DNA of 64,000 nt from Synechococcus sp. A10-1-5-1 (GCF_023115425.1 NZ_CP096032.1:806001-870000); one strand, 5' to 3'. Shown: positions 43,561-51,602, counted from the first letter of the stretch. Numbers and translations: made by a program. Notes: a model not told the origin generated them from the sequence alone.

Positions 43561-45214
43561 CCTCGATGCGGGTCTGCCAAAGCTTCGCCAGGTCGTGGTC
43601 GAGCACGTAGGCACTCACCCCGCCCAGATCGCGCCGCTGGGGAGGCAAGTCCCGCCTGAGCCCACGTTGATCCAGCCCCCACAGAAACTCACTGCTCAAG
43701 CTCAAAATCAAGTTCTGAACCCGGGTGGGATCCACACCAACCCACTCCTCGCCGAACTTGAACAGGGGAGCCTCACCGCCAGCCTGCATCCGCACAGGGG
43801 AGAAATGGCTCGCCCCCTCCAGCAGCACCAGACGGCTACGGGGATTGGGATCTGGCAGGAACAGTCGTAGCTGCTCACTGAGGGGCGGCGTAATCAAGTC
43901 CAGACTTCCCCCCAGCATGAAGACGGGAACATCCAGGTCCCGCAGGCCGCGATGGGGAAAGAGCAAGCTGCCAAAGCCGTTGAAGGTCACCACCCCTGCA
44001 ATCGGCTGGGCCAGCGGTTGCACCGGCGGCAGGGCCACTTCAGGGAGCTGGCACTGCAGGAGACGCGAGAGATTGATTAACGGCAGATCGGCAAGCGACC
44101 GCTTGCAACGGCGCTGCAGTCCCGGTTCCGGACGCAGGCCAGCCGCCAACAAGCTCGTCAGCCCCCCCAGGGAGTGGCCCATCAGGACAACGCGCTGACC
44201 CAACTTGGGCAATCCACCGGCCTGAGCAGCAGCCACCACAGCCTGTAGGTCTTGCACCCGACCGGGAAGGGTCTCCGCTCCAGGGGGTAAGCGACGCCCC
44301 TGAACAAGCTCGCGCACGGCCAACTCATTGCTGCCGGGGTGATCGAGCAACACCACGGGCCAGTTCCGCTCATGCAGTGCCTGGGCCAACCAGCGCAACT
44401 GATCGGTGCTGCCCCCTAAGCCGGGCATCAGCAGCACCCAGGTTTTGGCGCCTTGCACAGGCCAGAGCTCGAGCTCCAGGGGCTGCTGGCGATGGGGGAC
44501 CGGCAGACGCCAGCGCTGCAGCGCCCGATCCGCCGGCGAGGGCTGCCGCTCCAACAAAACCCCATCGGAAAGGGGTAACAGCGGAGTCCCCTGCGGCAGC
44601 GGCAGGGTTTGCAGGGCCTGCAGGGCCGCTTCCTGATCAGACAACTGTTGCCGCCAGCCTCTAGCGAGCTGTTGGAGGCCATCGAGATTGATGGTGAGCT
44701 GCCGGGCCGGGAGTGCCCGCATCAGCTCCATCACCGTCACCTGCTGCTGGTCTTTGAGCAGGGTGTTGAGGGTGCTGAGGACCAGCGGACCGGCATTGCC
44801 GTTCTCCGTGCTGAGCAACACACCCAATTCTTCGGCGACCCGCTGACCGGCCCAACTGCGCATCATCTGTTGGGTGAAGCTGCGCTGTTGCACCAGGGAG
44901 ACATTCAGCAGCCGGTGCAACTGCTGTTGGCTCTGAGGATCCAGCAGGTTGAGCCAGACCGTCAGCTCTCCGGAGCGTGCCTGTGGATCACGGCTCCAAC
45001 GTTCGAGCTCCGCAAGGTTGAGGGGGAGATCCAGCCCATCGAGGTGGATGTCCAGTTGTTCAGCGGCCCGCAGTGGCAGGGCCAGCAGCGATCCCAGCGA
45101 GAGGACTCCAGCCAGCAGACTGCTGGACAGTGCACGGCGGCGACGCAAGCGGGTTGGCTCAACCACGGATGCAGGCAACAGGCTGGAGCTGGTGGCACCA
45201 GTTTCCCCCGGCAC
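43505..45214 (-). CDS. DUF1400/alpha-beta hydrolase, exported
   Basis: The 569-aa product starts with a basic segment and a hydrophobic helix (about residues 30-50) ending in LRAAE, probably a signal peptide. Residues 50-190 resemble the DUF1400 region found before cyanobacterial hydrolases. The alpha/beta-hydrolase domain follows with a nucleophile Ser in MGHSLGGLTS near residue 346, and a catalytic His near SHFSPV. Substrate unknown. Both ends overlap neighbours (56 and 46 bases). Confidence 0.85.
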   Translation of the reverse strand: MPGETGATSSSLLPASVVEPTRLRRRRALSSSLLAGVLSLGSLLALPLRAAEQLDIHLDGLDLPLNLAELERWSRDPQARSGELTVWLNLLDPQSQQQLHRLLNVSLVQQRSFTQQMMRSWAGQRVAEELGVLLSTENGNAGPLVLSTLNTLLKDQQQVTVMELMRALPARQLTINLDGLQQLARGWRQQLSDQEAALQALQTLPLPQGTPLLPLSDGVLLERQPSPADRALQRWRLPVPHRQQPLELELWPVQGAKTWVLLMPGLGGSTDQLRWLAQALHERNWPVVLLDHPGSNELAVRELVQGRRLPPGAETLPGRVQDLQAVVAAAQAGGLPKLGQRVVLMGHSLGGLTSLLAAGLRPEPGLQRRCKRSLADLPLINLSRLLQCQLPEVALPPVQPLAQPIAGVVTFNGFGSLLFPHRGLRDLDVPVFMLGGSLDLITPPLSEQLRLFLPDPNPRSRLVLLEGASHFSPVRMQAGGEAPLFKFGEEWVGVDPTRVQNLILSLSSEFLWGLDQRGLRRDLPPQRRDLGGVSAYVLDHDLAKLWQTRIEVRTSRADPTAPPAGPPER

Positions 45215-46386
45215 TGCGGGAACTGGCCAGTGTTCGCCTGGTCGCCAGTTTTGGGGCCGGTGGGATCTTGTATCTCACCCCGATGGTGTTTCACCAACAG
45301 GACTTCAGCGCCTCCTCGATTGGACTGGGCTTAGCCCTGGCCGCCCTGGCCGGCACCGTGGGGCGTTTCATCAGCGGTGCCCTGCTCGATCAAGGCCGCA
45401 GTTGCGGAACGCCGGTGCTGATGGCAGCGGCCTGTGGCTTCGTGGGGGATGGCTTCTTGCTTCAGGCCAGCACCATGGCGGGCTACGTCGCTGGCCAACT
45501 CTGTATTGGCATGGCCGGCGGTCTCTACTGGCCGGCGGTTGAGCTTGCCGTGCCGCAATGTGCCAGCCCATTGCCCTCCGCCCAGGGCTACGCGCTTGTG
45601 CGCAGCGCCGATGCCTTAGGTGTGGCCAGCGGAACACTCACAGGCTCACTTCTGGCGGCCGCTGGACGGTTGCGAGGGGTCTACTGGATCGACATCGCTG
45701 CGGTACTTGGCTTGGCAGCGCTGCTGTTACTCAAGCCCCTGCCCAGGGCCGGCAGGGCCGGCGAGAGCGCAGAGGGACAACTCCCCCTGCGCCAATGGCT
45801 TCCAGCCCTGTTGCCGATGCTCGGCATTTCGGTCATCGCCACCTCCATCCCAGCCCTGATGCAGAGCGCGCTGCCCTTGGACCTCGTGCGCGGCGGACTC
45901 AACCGAGCCGGTCAGCCTGAGAGTTGGAGCGCGCTGCTGATCGGGCTGAAGCTGGGTCTCCTGGTGCTGATTCAGTGGCCCGTCGGCAGAGCATTGGCCC
46001 TGCGCCCGGTGGGTGTGGGCCTCGGGCTGAGCCTGGTCTGCTTCAGCACCGGGACGCTGATCCTGGCCGCCTCAGCCCTGAGCAGTCACGGCATTCTCCT
46101 GGTGGTGGTGGCGCTCGCCGTGGTGGCCCTTGGCGAAGCGGCCTTTCTGCCAACGGCGACTGAGGCGGTGGTTGAGCTCAGTCCCCAAGGGCACGGCGGC
46201 TTAGCGATGGCGCTGTTCTCTCAATGCTTTGCCCTGAGCGCCTTTGCTGCCCCCCTGCTGGCAGGGGTGCTCCTGGATGAGCATGGCCATGGCATGAGCC
46301 TCTGGATGGCAACCGCCCTGGCCTGCGGCCTCAGCTTGCTGCTGATTGGGCCGATCCAGAGGCGTTCGAAGCGGCGCTCGGCTTAA
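45169..46386 (+). CDS. Major facilitator superfamily transporter
   Basis: The 405-aa product has about 12 helices and an MFS fold. The motif GTVGRFISGALLDQGR near residues 64-79 is the MFS loop between helices 2 and 3. The substrate is unknown; drug or metabolite efflux is typical of this branch. ATG at 45169 is chosen over longer starts, because the upstream frame runs through the divergent hydrolase gene. It overlaps that gene by 46 bases. Confidence 0.86.
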   Translation: MQATGWSWWHQFPPALRELASVRLVASFGAGGILYLTPMVFHQQDFSASSIGLGLALAALAGTVGRFISGALLDQGRSCGTPVLMAAACGFVGDGFLLQASTMAGYVAGQLCIGMAGGLYWPAVELAVPQCASPLPSAQGYALVRSADALGVASGTLTGSLLAAAGRLRGVYWIDIAAVLGLAALLLLKPLPRAGRAGESAEGQLPLRQWLPALLPMLGISVIATSIPALMQSALPLDLVRGGLNRAGQPESWSALLIGLKLGLLVLIQWPVGRALALRPVGVGLGLSLVCFSTGTLILAASALSSHGILLVVVALAVVALGEAAFLPTATEAVVELSPQGHGGLAMALFSQCFALSAFAAPLLAGVLLDEHGHGMSLWMATALACGLSLLLIGPIQRRSKRRSA

Positions 46387-46562
46387 GCCTTCTCTTCAGC
46401 CTTTTTTTTGGCCCAGGCCTCATGGGGCAGGGGCTCAGTCCCGTACTCCCAGTCGTCGTAGTCAGGATCGTTGCGGATCTGCTTGTGCAGCTCCTTCTGA
46501 CTGTCGAAATCGTGTGCCTGACGACCTTCACCGGTGCTTTCAGGAGAGCGCTGAGCCGTCAT
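46383..46562 (-). CDS. Small acidic conserved protein
   Basis: This 59-aa frame was found by reading the minus strand. It starts MTAQRSPESTGEG, has an acidic and aromatic middle (DPDYDDWEYGTEPLPHE) and ends in a run of Ala, Lys and Glu. Codon use, composition and the clean start support a real gene. Its stop overlaps the MFS stop by 3 bases. I recognise no family. Confidence 0.55.
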   Translation of the reverse strand: MTAQRSPESTGEGRQAHDFDSQKELHKQIRNDPDYDDWEYGTEPLPHEAWAKKKAEEKA

Positions 46563-46595
46563 GGCAAATCTGGAGCTGGCGCCATTCTGAAACAG

Positions 46596-46760
46596 CTACC
46601 TGGATTTGGAGGGGAGCAGACGCAACCAAGCCCAAAACAGCAACCCAACCGGAAGGATCGCGAGCAACAACAGCGTGATCACAAAACGCAGTTCCTCTTG
46701 CACCAGATCAGGTCCAATCTCCGCGAGACTGATCGTGACCGATCGCCCTGGCCCCCTCAT
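46596..46760 (-). CDS. Possible small single-helix membrane protein
   Basis: A 54-aa frame beginning MRGPGRSVTI with a membrane helix at about residues 26-48 (ITLLLLAILPVGLLFWAWL) and a basic end SKSR. It is clean and well spaced, but I know of no matching family. Its start codon overlaps the ATG of the plus-strand gene at 46759, so one of the two may be wrong. Confidence 0.4.
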   Translation of the reverse strand: MRGPGRSVTISLAEIGPDLVQEELRFVITLLLLAILPVGLLFWAWLRLLPSKSR

Positions 46761-46932
46761 GCATCAGCTTTGGCTGCTGGTTCCCTGGGCAGTCTTCGCC
46801 CTGGCTGCGGGGGTCAAGTTCTGGCGACTAACGCGACCCTTCCGGCGGCAACTGGCTGAACCGAGCACAGAGCAGGTTCGCGCTTCCCTTGAGCGCCGCT
46901 GGCAAGCAGACCAACGGGAGTTCAGTGAATAG
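46759..46932 (+). CDS. Small single-helix membrane protein
   Basis: A 57-aa product with a membrane helix at about residues 3-21 (LWLLVPWAVFALAAG), a basic flank (KFWRLTRPFRR) and a charged tail. Its composition and codon use are typical of small cyanobacterial membrane proteins. The ATG at 46759 overlaps a minus-strand ATG. Its 3' end overlaps the zinc-ribbon gene by 11 bases, convergent. Unknown function. Confidence 0.5.
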   Translation: MHQLWLLVPWAVFALAAGVKFWRLTRPFRRQLAEPSTEQVRASLERRWQADQREFSE

Positions 46933-47395
46933 TCGCCGAGGGCCGCTGGCCGGCGCAGGCCAAGCAACCACCATTAATGCGATAAGGAGCCAAGTGATCC
47001 CTTAAGCAGCGGGTACCCCGAAAAAACAACACCTGCCCCTGCTCGCGGGCATGGGCATCCGTCAGGGGCAAGGCCAGCCAGCTTTCTGGAACGGTGCCCT
47101 TGAGGGCCTCGCGATTGGCCAAGGCCTCACGCCGACGCTGACGCTCCTCTCGATCGTTCTTCGCGCAGACCGCCTCCACCTGAAGCTCGCGGGAACAAGC
47201 AGCGCAGGCCTGAACCGTGGGCTTCTTCCGCTCCACGTTGTGGGAGAGCTTGTCGCTTGGCACCTCCCGCTCTTGGCCGCAGCTGCAGCGACACCACCAG
47301 TAGGCATTCCCTGCCTTGGAACGTTTCTCCGACGCACGCACAACGGTGAGTTGCCCATACACCTCACCAATGCGATTGCGCGGTTTCGAAGGCAT
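46922..47395 (-). CDS. Zinc-ribbon-type protein
   Basis: The 157-aa product has several Cys pairs: CRCSCG near residues 35-40, CAAC near 68-71, and a C-terminal CLRDH and CLAC. The start (RIGEVYGQLTVVR and WWCRCSCG) resembles the N-terminal modules of phage-type DNA-binding proteins, with two putative zinc sites. There is no nuclease motif. It may be a conserved cyanobacterial protein or a captured phage gene. The plus-strand gene starts 8 bases away, divergently. Confidence 0.6.
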   Translation of the reverse strand: MPSKPRNRIGEVYGQLTVVRASEKRSKAGNAYWWCRCSCGQEREVPSDKLSHNVERKKPTVQACAACSRELQVEAVCAKNDREERQRRREALANREALKGTVPESWLALPLTDAHAREQGQVLFFRGTRCLRDHLAPYRINGGCLACAGQRPSATIH

Positions 47396-47403
47396 TCACT
47401 CCA

Positions 47404-47691
47404 ATGAACTCTGCTAAAAACCCTACGGAGGGAAATCGAGAAAGCAAAGAACCAATGACGCGACGCAACAGCGGACTGATTCGGCTCCTTCTCTCGACGC
47501 TCTGGATTTTGCTCGGGGTGGTTGCTTTCCTCAGCCTCGCCAGGGTCTTCATCTGGGGCTTGAGCTGGTATTTCATCCGCACGGCCCTTGCCATCGGCTT
47601 GGCCTATTACGTGATGGATCGCGTTCGGCGCCTGCGTCAGGTCCAGCGCTTACGCGTCCTGACCTTTCGAGCCTGGCTGGAAGAGGACTGA
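47404..47691 (+). CDS. Small membrane protein
   Basis: The 95-aa product has two hydrophobic segments (about residues 25-50 and 55-72) with basic ends, and an Arg-rich stretch near 73-85. The ATG at 47404 gives a soluble N-terminal extension; ATG at 47455 would be a more usual start. It precedes arfB by 24 bases. Unknown function. Confidence 0.55.
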   Translation: MNSAKNPTEGNRESKEPMTRRNSGLIRLLLSTLWILLGVVAFLSLARVFIWGLSWYFIRTALAIGLAYYVMDRVRRLRQVQRLRVLTFRAWLEED

Positions 47692-47715
47692 TCGCGTCCG
47701 TTCCTCAGCTTCTCC

Positions 47716-48156
47716 ATGGCGCAAAACCTTGACCTTGTGATTCATCCAAGGCTGGTGATCCCAGCGGCGGATTTGCAGTGGTCGTTTAGTCGCAGTGCAG
47801 GCCCTGGAGGACAAAATGTCAACAAGCTGGAAACCGCTGTCGAGCTCAGCTTTGACATCGAAGCCTGCAAGGTTCTGGGCCCCTTTCAGAAACAACGGCT
47901 GCAATCACGTCTCACGCAGTTGAGGGGATCAAGTGTGCTCCGCATCCGCGCGTCGGAGCACCGTTCGCAATACCAAAACCGCTGTCTGGCCCTGGAGAAA
48001 ATGGCTGAGGCTCTGCGGGACGGCTTGAAACCAGACCCGAAACCACGGCGCGCCACCAAGCCTTCAAAAGCCTCCACACGGAGGCGCCTAGAAGGCAAAA
48101 AACTGCGCGGCGATGTCAAACGCAACCGGCAGCAACGACCGCGGCTGGAGGACTGA
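47716..48156 (+). CDS. arfB: Alternative ribosome-rescue factor ArfB
   Basis: ArfB is a release-factor-like peptidyl-tRNA hydrolase that rescues ribosomes stalled on mRNAs lacking a stop codon. The catalytic GGQ is in SAGPGGQNVNK (near residues 28-38). The C-terminal tail is rich in Arg and Lys, as needed to enter the mRNA channel. The length of 146 aa is normal. Confidence 0.93.
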   Translation: MAQNLDLVIHPRLVIPAADLQWSFSRSAGPGGQNVNKLETAVELSFDIEACKVLGPFQKQRLQSRLTQLRGSSVLRIRASEHRSQYQNRCLALEKMAEALRDGLKPDPKPRRATKPSKASTRRRLEGKKLRGDVKRNRQQRPRLED

Positions 48157-48159
48157 GCT

Positions 48160-48387
48160 CTAGACGTATCGGCCGGGATATTCGCCTGGATGATCAATCC
48201 GGGTGACCGTCACACCGGACGCCGTTCGCCCCGAAAAGCGAAGAAGGTCACTGCCTGAGACCTCAAAGCCGAGCTCCTGGGCCAAGCGAGCCACGTCATC
48301 GGCCGTCATGGCATCTTCCAGCGCTTGCCGTAGGGCGGGCTCAGCATGAACCCGCGCAAAAAACTGCTGTACCTGCTCAAACGCCAT
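48160..48387 (-). CDS. Nif11 family protein
   Basis: A 75-aa product with the Nif11 fold: helix MAFEQVQQFFARVHAEPALR, then ALEDAMTADDVARLAQELGFEVSGSDLLRF. The tail (about residues 52-75) is GRTASGVTVTRIDHPGEYPGRYV, with no Cys and no double-Gly cleavage site, so it does not look like a lanthipeptide precursor. No RiPP synthetase is nearby. It is convergent with arfB. Confidence 0.8.
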   Translation of the reverse strand: MAFEQVQQFFARVHAEPALRQALEDAMTADDVARLAQELGFEVSGSDLLRFSGRTASGVTVTRIDHPGEYPGRYV

Positions 48388-48500
48388 GTACGCAGGCTAG
48401 GAGCTGTTGCCTTGAGCACAGCCGCCGGTGGTCTGGTGTGCAGCGCAATCCTGTCATTGCAGGCAGGCTGACGGGGTTAGCAAATGCCATCTCGACCTGA

Positions 48501-48656
48501 ATGGAAACCACCGTCCCCGTGGTGGTCACCCCCGACCACGAGACCCTTGGCTCTCGCCCCCTCTGGCCGGAATGGCCGGAGCGCAGCTTCACCATTCCTG
48601 CTCGAACGCTCCAGAACCATGGGCTGAGTTGGGATGAGCTCCTGGGACAGCGCTGA
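48501..48656 (+). CDS. Possible small protein
   Basis: A 51-aa frame starting METTVPVVV with a Trp- and Pro-rich middle (LWPEWPERSF) and ending SWDELLGQR. The start lacks a strong ribosome-binding site. It overlaps the start of the next gene by 23 bases, which would be unusual but possible for a coupled pair. Confidence 0.4.
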   Translation: METTVPVVVTPDHETLGSRPLWPEWPERSFTIPARTLQNHGLSWDELLGQR

Positions 48657-48945
48657 GCGCCCCAAACTGGTGCGACCGCCCGTCCCTCACTCCATGCCAG
48701 GTCCTGCCATCAGCGCGAAAGACAAAAGCGAGTGGGCAAACTTTGTTGTCCAGGAAGTGGTGAGCTTCCTCGGCGCGCGCAAAGAAGAGATCTACGCCAA
48801 CTACGCCGCACAAAGTGAAGGCAAGCTCAGCAGAGAGGCCATTGAGGAGGCCGGCCTGATGGATTTCGAAATCGCCTTGACCTATCTCAACGAGCGCAGC
48901 TCAGGGCTGGGCCGTGGATTCCTGGGAATGAACCTGATTCGCTAG
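48634..48945 (+). CDS. Conserved hypothetical protein
   Basis: A 103-aa soluble protein, with an acidic helix-rich body (residues 25-90) and LNERSSGLGRGFLGMN at the end. Its codon use and GC match the core genome, and it is the last core-like gene before the AT-rich island. I recognise no family. ATG at 48634 is clear; the alternative is Met21. Confidence 0.65.
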   Translation: MSSWDSAERPKLVRPPVPHSMPGPAISAKDKSEWANFVVQEVVSFLGARKEEIYANYAAQSEGKLSREAIEEAGLMDFEIALTYLNERSSGLGRGFLGMNLIR

Positions 48946-49085
48946 GCCAACAATGCAGGTCCCAGCGAAGCAACCAAAGAAATAGACATACAGAAATCAA
49001 CAACCTTAAACAAGGTAACAACCATTCCCATATCGAAACAAGAAGGATCAGAGTCTCTCTGATCCTGTGAAAAGCAAGCGTCGCC

Positions 49086-49799
49086 ATGCACTTATCCAAG
49101 GTCATCAAGGAAGGAATGAGCGGCGAAGCCTATGCAGGCTTAATCGATGGGGTTCAGGCCATTGTCCTGACGCTTCTGGTGCTCGAGATGCCTGATCTCA
49201 TCATCAACATCATCGAAAAAGCGTCTACACATGAGCTCAGAGCAGACCGCGTCGCCTTCATCGTGATTCAGCAGCTGGCTGGATACCTCCTAATCGCCAT
49301 TGTCATTTACGACATCTGGTCGATTCATAAAAGCCTTGTTCAAAATATCAGACCATCTAAGCTCTGCTCAATATCCACCCTGGGCACCCTATGGCTATCA
49401 ACACTCATCCCACCGATGTTCTTTCTGCTTGAACATTTTGTACAAGATCTCTCTCTGGGGGCGCTGATTGGAGAGATCCAAGACCCTGACATTGGCATCC
49501 TGTTGGCCATCCGATCCTCAGCACTCTTCCTGCTTTTGCTGATTTACTCTATTCTGCTGAATCTTGCGAACACCGAACTCCGTCAACCTGGTGATTCGAC
49601 GGACGCGGAGAAGTCGAGAAGACAGCAGCTCTCACTAAACCGGATTCTGCTCAAGCGTCGCTGCTTTGTCCTACCTGTTCTCATCGCCATCAGCCTGATC
49701 ATCGGCATCAAGACCGGAGCAATGGTGGTGCTTTTCCCATCATTAGCGCTAGCGATCACGATCTTCATTCCACCAAGCAAAAGCCTCAAAACAGCTTGA
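49086..49799 (+). CDS. TMEM175-like six-helix membrane protein
   Basis: The 237-aa product has about six helices (near residues 17-38, 62-82, 98-116, 145-165, 200-218 and 221-235). The first helix has LIDGVQAIVLTLLVLEMPDL, resembling the FSD signature of the TMEM175/DUF1211 potassium channel family, but F-S becomes L-I and the upstream Arg is missing. It lies in the low-GC region and is followed by a TRIC-like gene. Ion selectivity is inferred. Confidence 0.6.
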   Translation: MHLSKVIKEGMSGEAYAGLIDGVQAIVLTLLVLEMPDLIINIIEKASTHELRADRVAFIVIQQLAGYLLIAIVIYDIWSIHKSLVQNIRPSKLCSISTLGTLWLSTLIPPMFFLLEHFVQDLSLGALIGEIQDPDIGILLAIRSSALFLLLLIYSILLNLANTELRQPGDSTDAEKSRRQQLSLNRILLKRRCFVLPVLIAISLIIGIKTGAMVVLFPSLALAITIFIPPSKSLKTA

Positions 49800-49910
49800 C
49801 GGCCCATGCAGAACAACAGGCTCGGAGGACTTGGCCGGATGTAGAGGGGCGCGCGTTGCCTTCTTGCGCTTATCGATCTAATTCCTATTGGCCCTCAAGA
49901 TTTTCTTAAA

Positions 49911-50738
49911 ATGCAGCATCGCGAGTCTAATAACCTCATTTATCCCAAGCCAACGAATGCCTGCGGGCAGGTCGCCAAATCCCGATTGGGCTTGATGTCG
50001 GCATTAATTCTCATAGCCTTTATTGTCTTAGCAATCTGGATACAACGTGTCAACCCATTAGTTCTTACCGATGATGGCCGAGCCCAGCTGGAGTCAGTCT
50101 TTACATCGTCTCGCCTTAAGCCCTGGGATCTGATTGGCACCATTGCTTATGCTGTTTATGGCTTCCTAACAGCCAAGAGACTGCAATATGGTTTATGGGG
50201 TGCTTTTATCTTGACTTTGCTTCCCGCAGTTGGAGGTGGAGTCGTGCGCGATCTTCTCATTGGTGGAGAACGACTGCCGCTATTTATCTTTAATGACCCT
50301 TCATACTTAATAGCTATCCTAGCGGTACTTTTCGTTGGCGTATCTGTGCGACCAAAATGGCCTTCCAAGCTGCTAATAGTTGCCGATTCGATCGGACTAG
50401 CTACTTTTGCAGTGATAGGAACGAGAGTCGCTTTATTAGCTGAACTCCCATGGTATTGGTGGCCCATTTCAGCCGCTCTGACTTGCACTGGTGGCGGGAT
50501 ACTTATGGATGTGATAACGGCACATGAGCCAAAGGTTTTCACGGGTGAACCTTATGAGGAAATTGCATATGGGGGTGGCTTTTTATTGACTATTCTTTGG
50601 TTCTTGCAAAATCAACTTTTTGGCAGGGACGCTTTGATCCTAATGCCGATATTAGTGGCTTGGCTTTCAATGTTTTCATTACGTCTTCTGGTTGTTCGTA
50701 AAGGCTGGCGTTCATGGCGACTCACTAACGACAGCTAG
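49911..50738 (+). CDS. TRIC/UPF0126 family cation channel
   Basis: The 275-aa product has two UPF0126 repeats: DLIGTIAYAVYGFLTAKR followed by GGGVVRDLLIGG, and then DSIGLATFAVIGTR followed by TGGGILMDVITA. These are the signature of TRIC-type monovalent cation channels. The N-terminal 50 residues, with an extra helix (about 26-46), are additional. A second-repeat RD is changed to MD. Codons are AT-rich compared with the core. Confidence 0.85.
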   Translation: MQHRESNNLIYPKPTNACGQVAKSRLGLMSALILIAFIVLAIWIQRVNPLVLTDDGRAQLESVFTSSRLKPWDLIGTIAYAVYGFLTAKRLQYGLWGAFILTLLPAVGGGVVRDLLIGGERLPLFIFNDPSYLIAILAVLFVGVSVRPKWPSKLLIVADSIGLATFAVIGTRVALLAELPWYWWPISAALTCTGGGILMDVITAHEPKVFTGEPYEEIAYGGGFLLTILWFLQNQLFGRDALILMPILVAWLSMFSLRLLVVRKGWRSWRLTNDS

Positions 50739-51021
50739 CGCCAAGTCCAATAGCATCTAAGTAGCTGATAAGCCTCTTTCTCCTCATACAAATCTGGAAA
50801 GTCAATCCTCCCGCTCTAATCCATAAGCAAGCACGACTGCCGCCTTTACCTTGATTGGCCATCGCATAATGCAGCTGGGTGATTCTGATGCTCTCAATTT
50901 TGCTCGTCTTCCACAGGTTCAGGCTGGCTTGCATCTTCGGGTAGTGAACCCATGGTTACTCTTGAGCGAGTGGTTGCTGCCTGACTGCTTGCGGCGAGGG
51001 AAGCCCACTTCCAAACCTTGA

Positions 51022-51419
51022 CTATGGCTTATTCATCTCAGCAAGCAGAGCACTAGACACCTTTGGCTTAGATGCGGGGTACAACCTCAGTGCCCTCATA
51101 ACTTCTGTTGGCTACCACTGCCAAAACGGTGACACAGGTGCAGCGGTCGGATCTGCCATCTTGTTTCGCCTGGCTTACTTATGCCAGCAAAAACGACTTA
51201 ACCATTGGCACAAATCTTTCCTCTAACAGCTCCTTCAAGGTCGCGCTTCCCCGCTGAAATCAAGCGAGAGCCAATGCTGCCGTTACTGCCCTAACATCAA
51301 CGCTAGGCAACAGGGATACTCGGGAACACAATTCTGTCGGCGGAAATACTTGGCTTGCAAATTCCCAGAACAATAATTCAACCTACAAAAGCCTTGGGTT
51401 CACAAGTTTTGTCCCTTAG
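51022..51419 (+). pseudogene. Decayed beta-barrel gene related to the intact gene at 51853-52881
   Basis: The translation matches the intact barrel protein in two frames. YGL and ALDTFGLDAGYNLS match residues near YGL and ALDTYGFDAGYSIT; SVGYHCQNGD matches SVGYYYQNGD. After a frameshift near 51180, TIGTNLSSNSSFKV matches TVGTNLSYDSAFKS. There is then an in-frame TGA at 51255-51257, and the C-terminal ALTSTLGNRDTREH still matches ALTESVKNRDVRVH. No start codon or signal peptide remains. Confidence 0.85.
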
Positions 51420-51554
51420 CCAGTCACAACAACAAGCCGATAAATCAACACTTACTTGATAGATTTAGTTCAGTAGAGGCCGGCAGACCTCAGACGTTGA
51501 AGAGAAATTCCATAGGTTCTAGTCATAGCAATAGATCTTAGCCGAAAAGCGGCA

Positions 51555-51587
51555 GTAGACTTTTCGTAGACTTTTCGTAGACTTTTC
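51555..51587. repeat. Three perfect 11-bp direct repeats
   Basis: GTAGACTTTTC occurs three times head to tail at 51555-51565, 51566-51576 and 51577-51587, with no mismatch. A fourth partial copy, GTAGAC, is at 51602. The role is unknown: a slippage product, a protein-binding site or a remnant of an element end are all possible. Confidence 0.95.
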
Positions 51588-51602
51588 AAGCCGCCAAACC
51601 AG

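Noticed and set aside
46922-47395. Prophage remnant, based on the zinc-ribbon gene
   Set aside because: No integrase, capsid, terminase or attachment sites are nearby; neighbours are ordinary cyanobacterial genes.
50725-50934. A 69-codon minus-strand frame in the low-GC region
   Set aside because: Composition looks random, there is no start signal, and it overlaps the 3' end of the TRIC-like gene.
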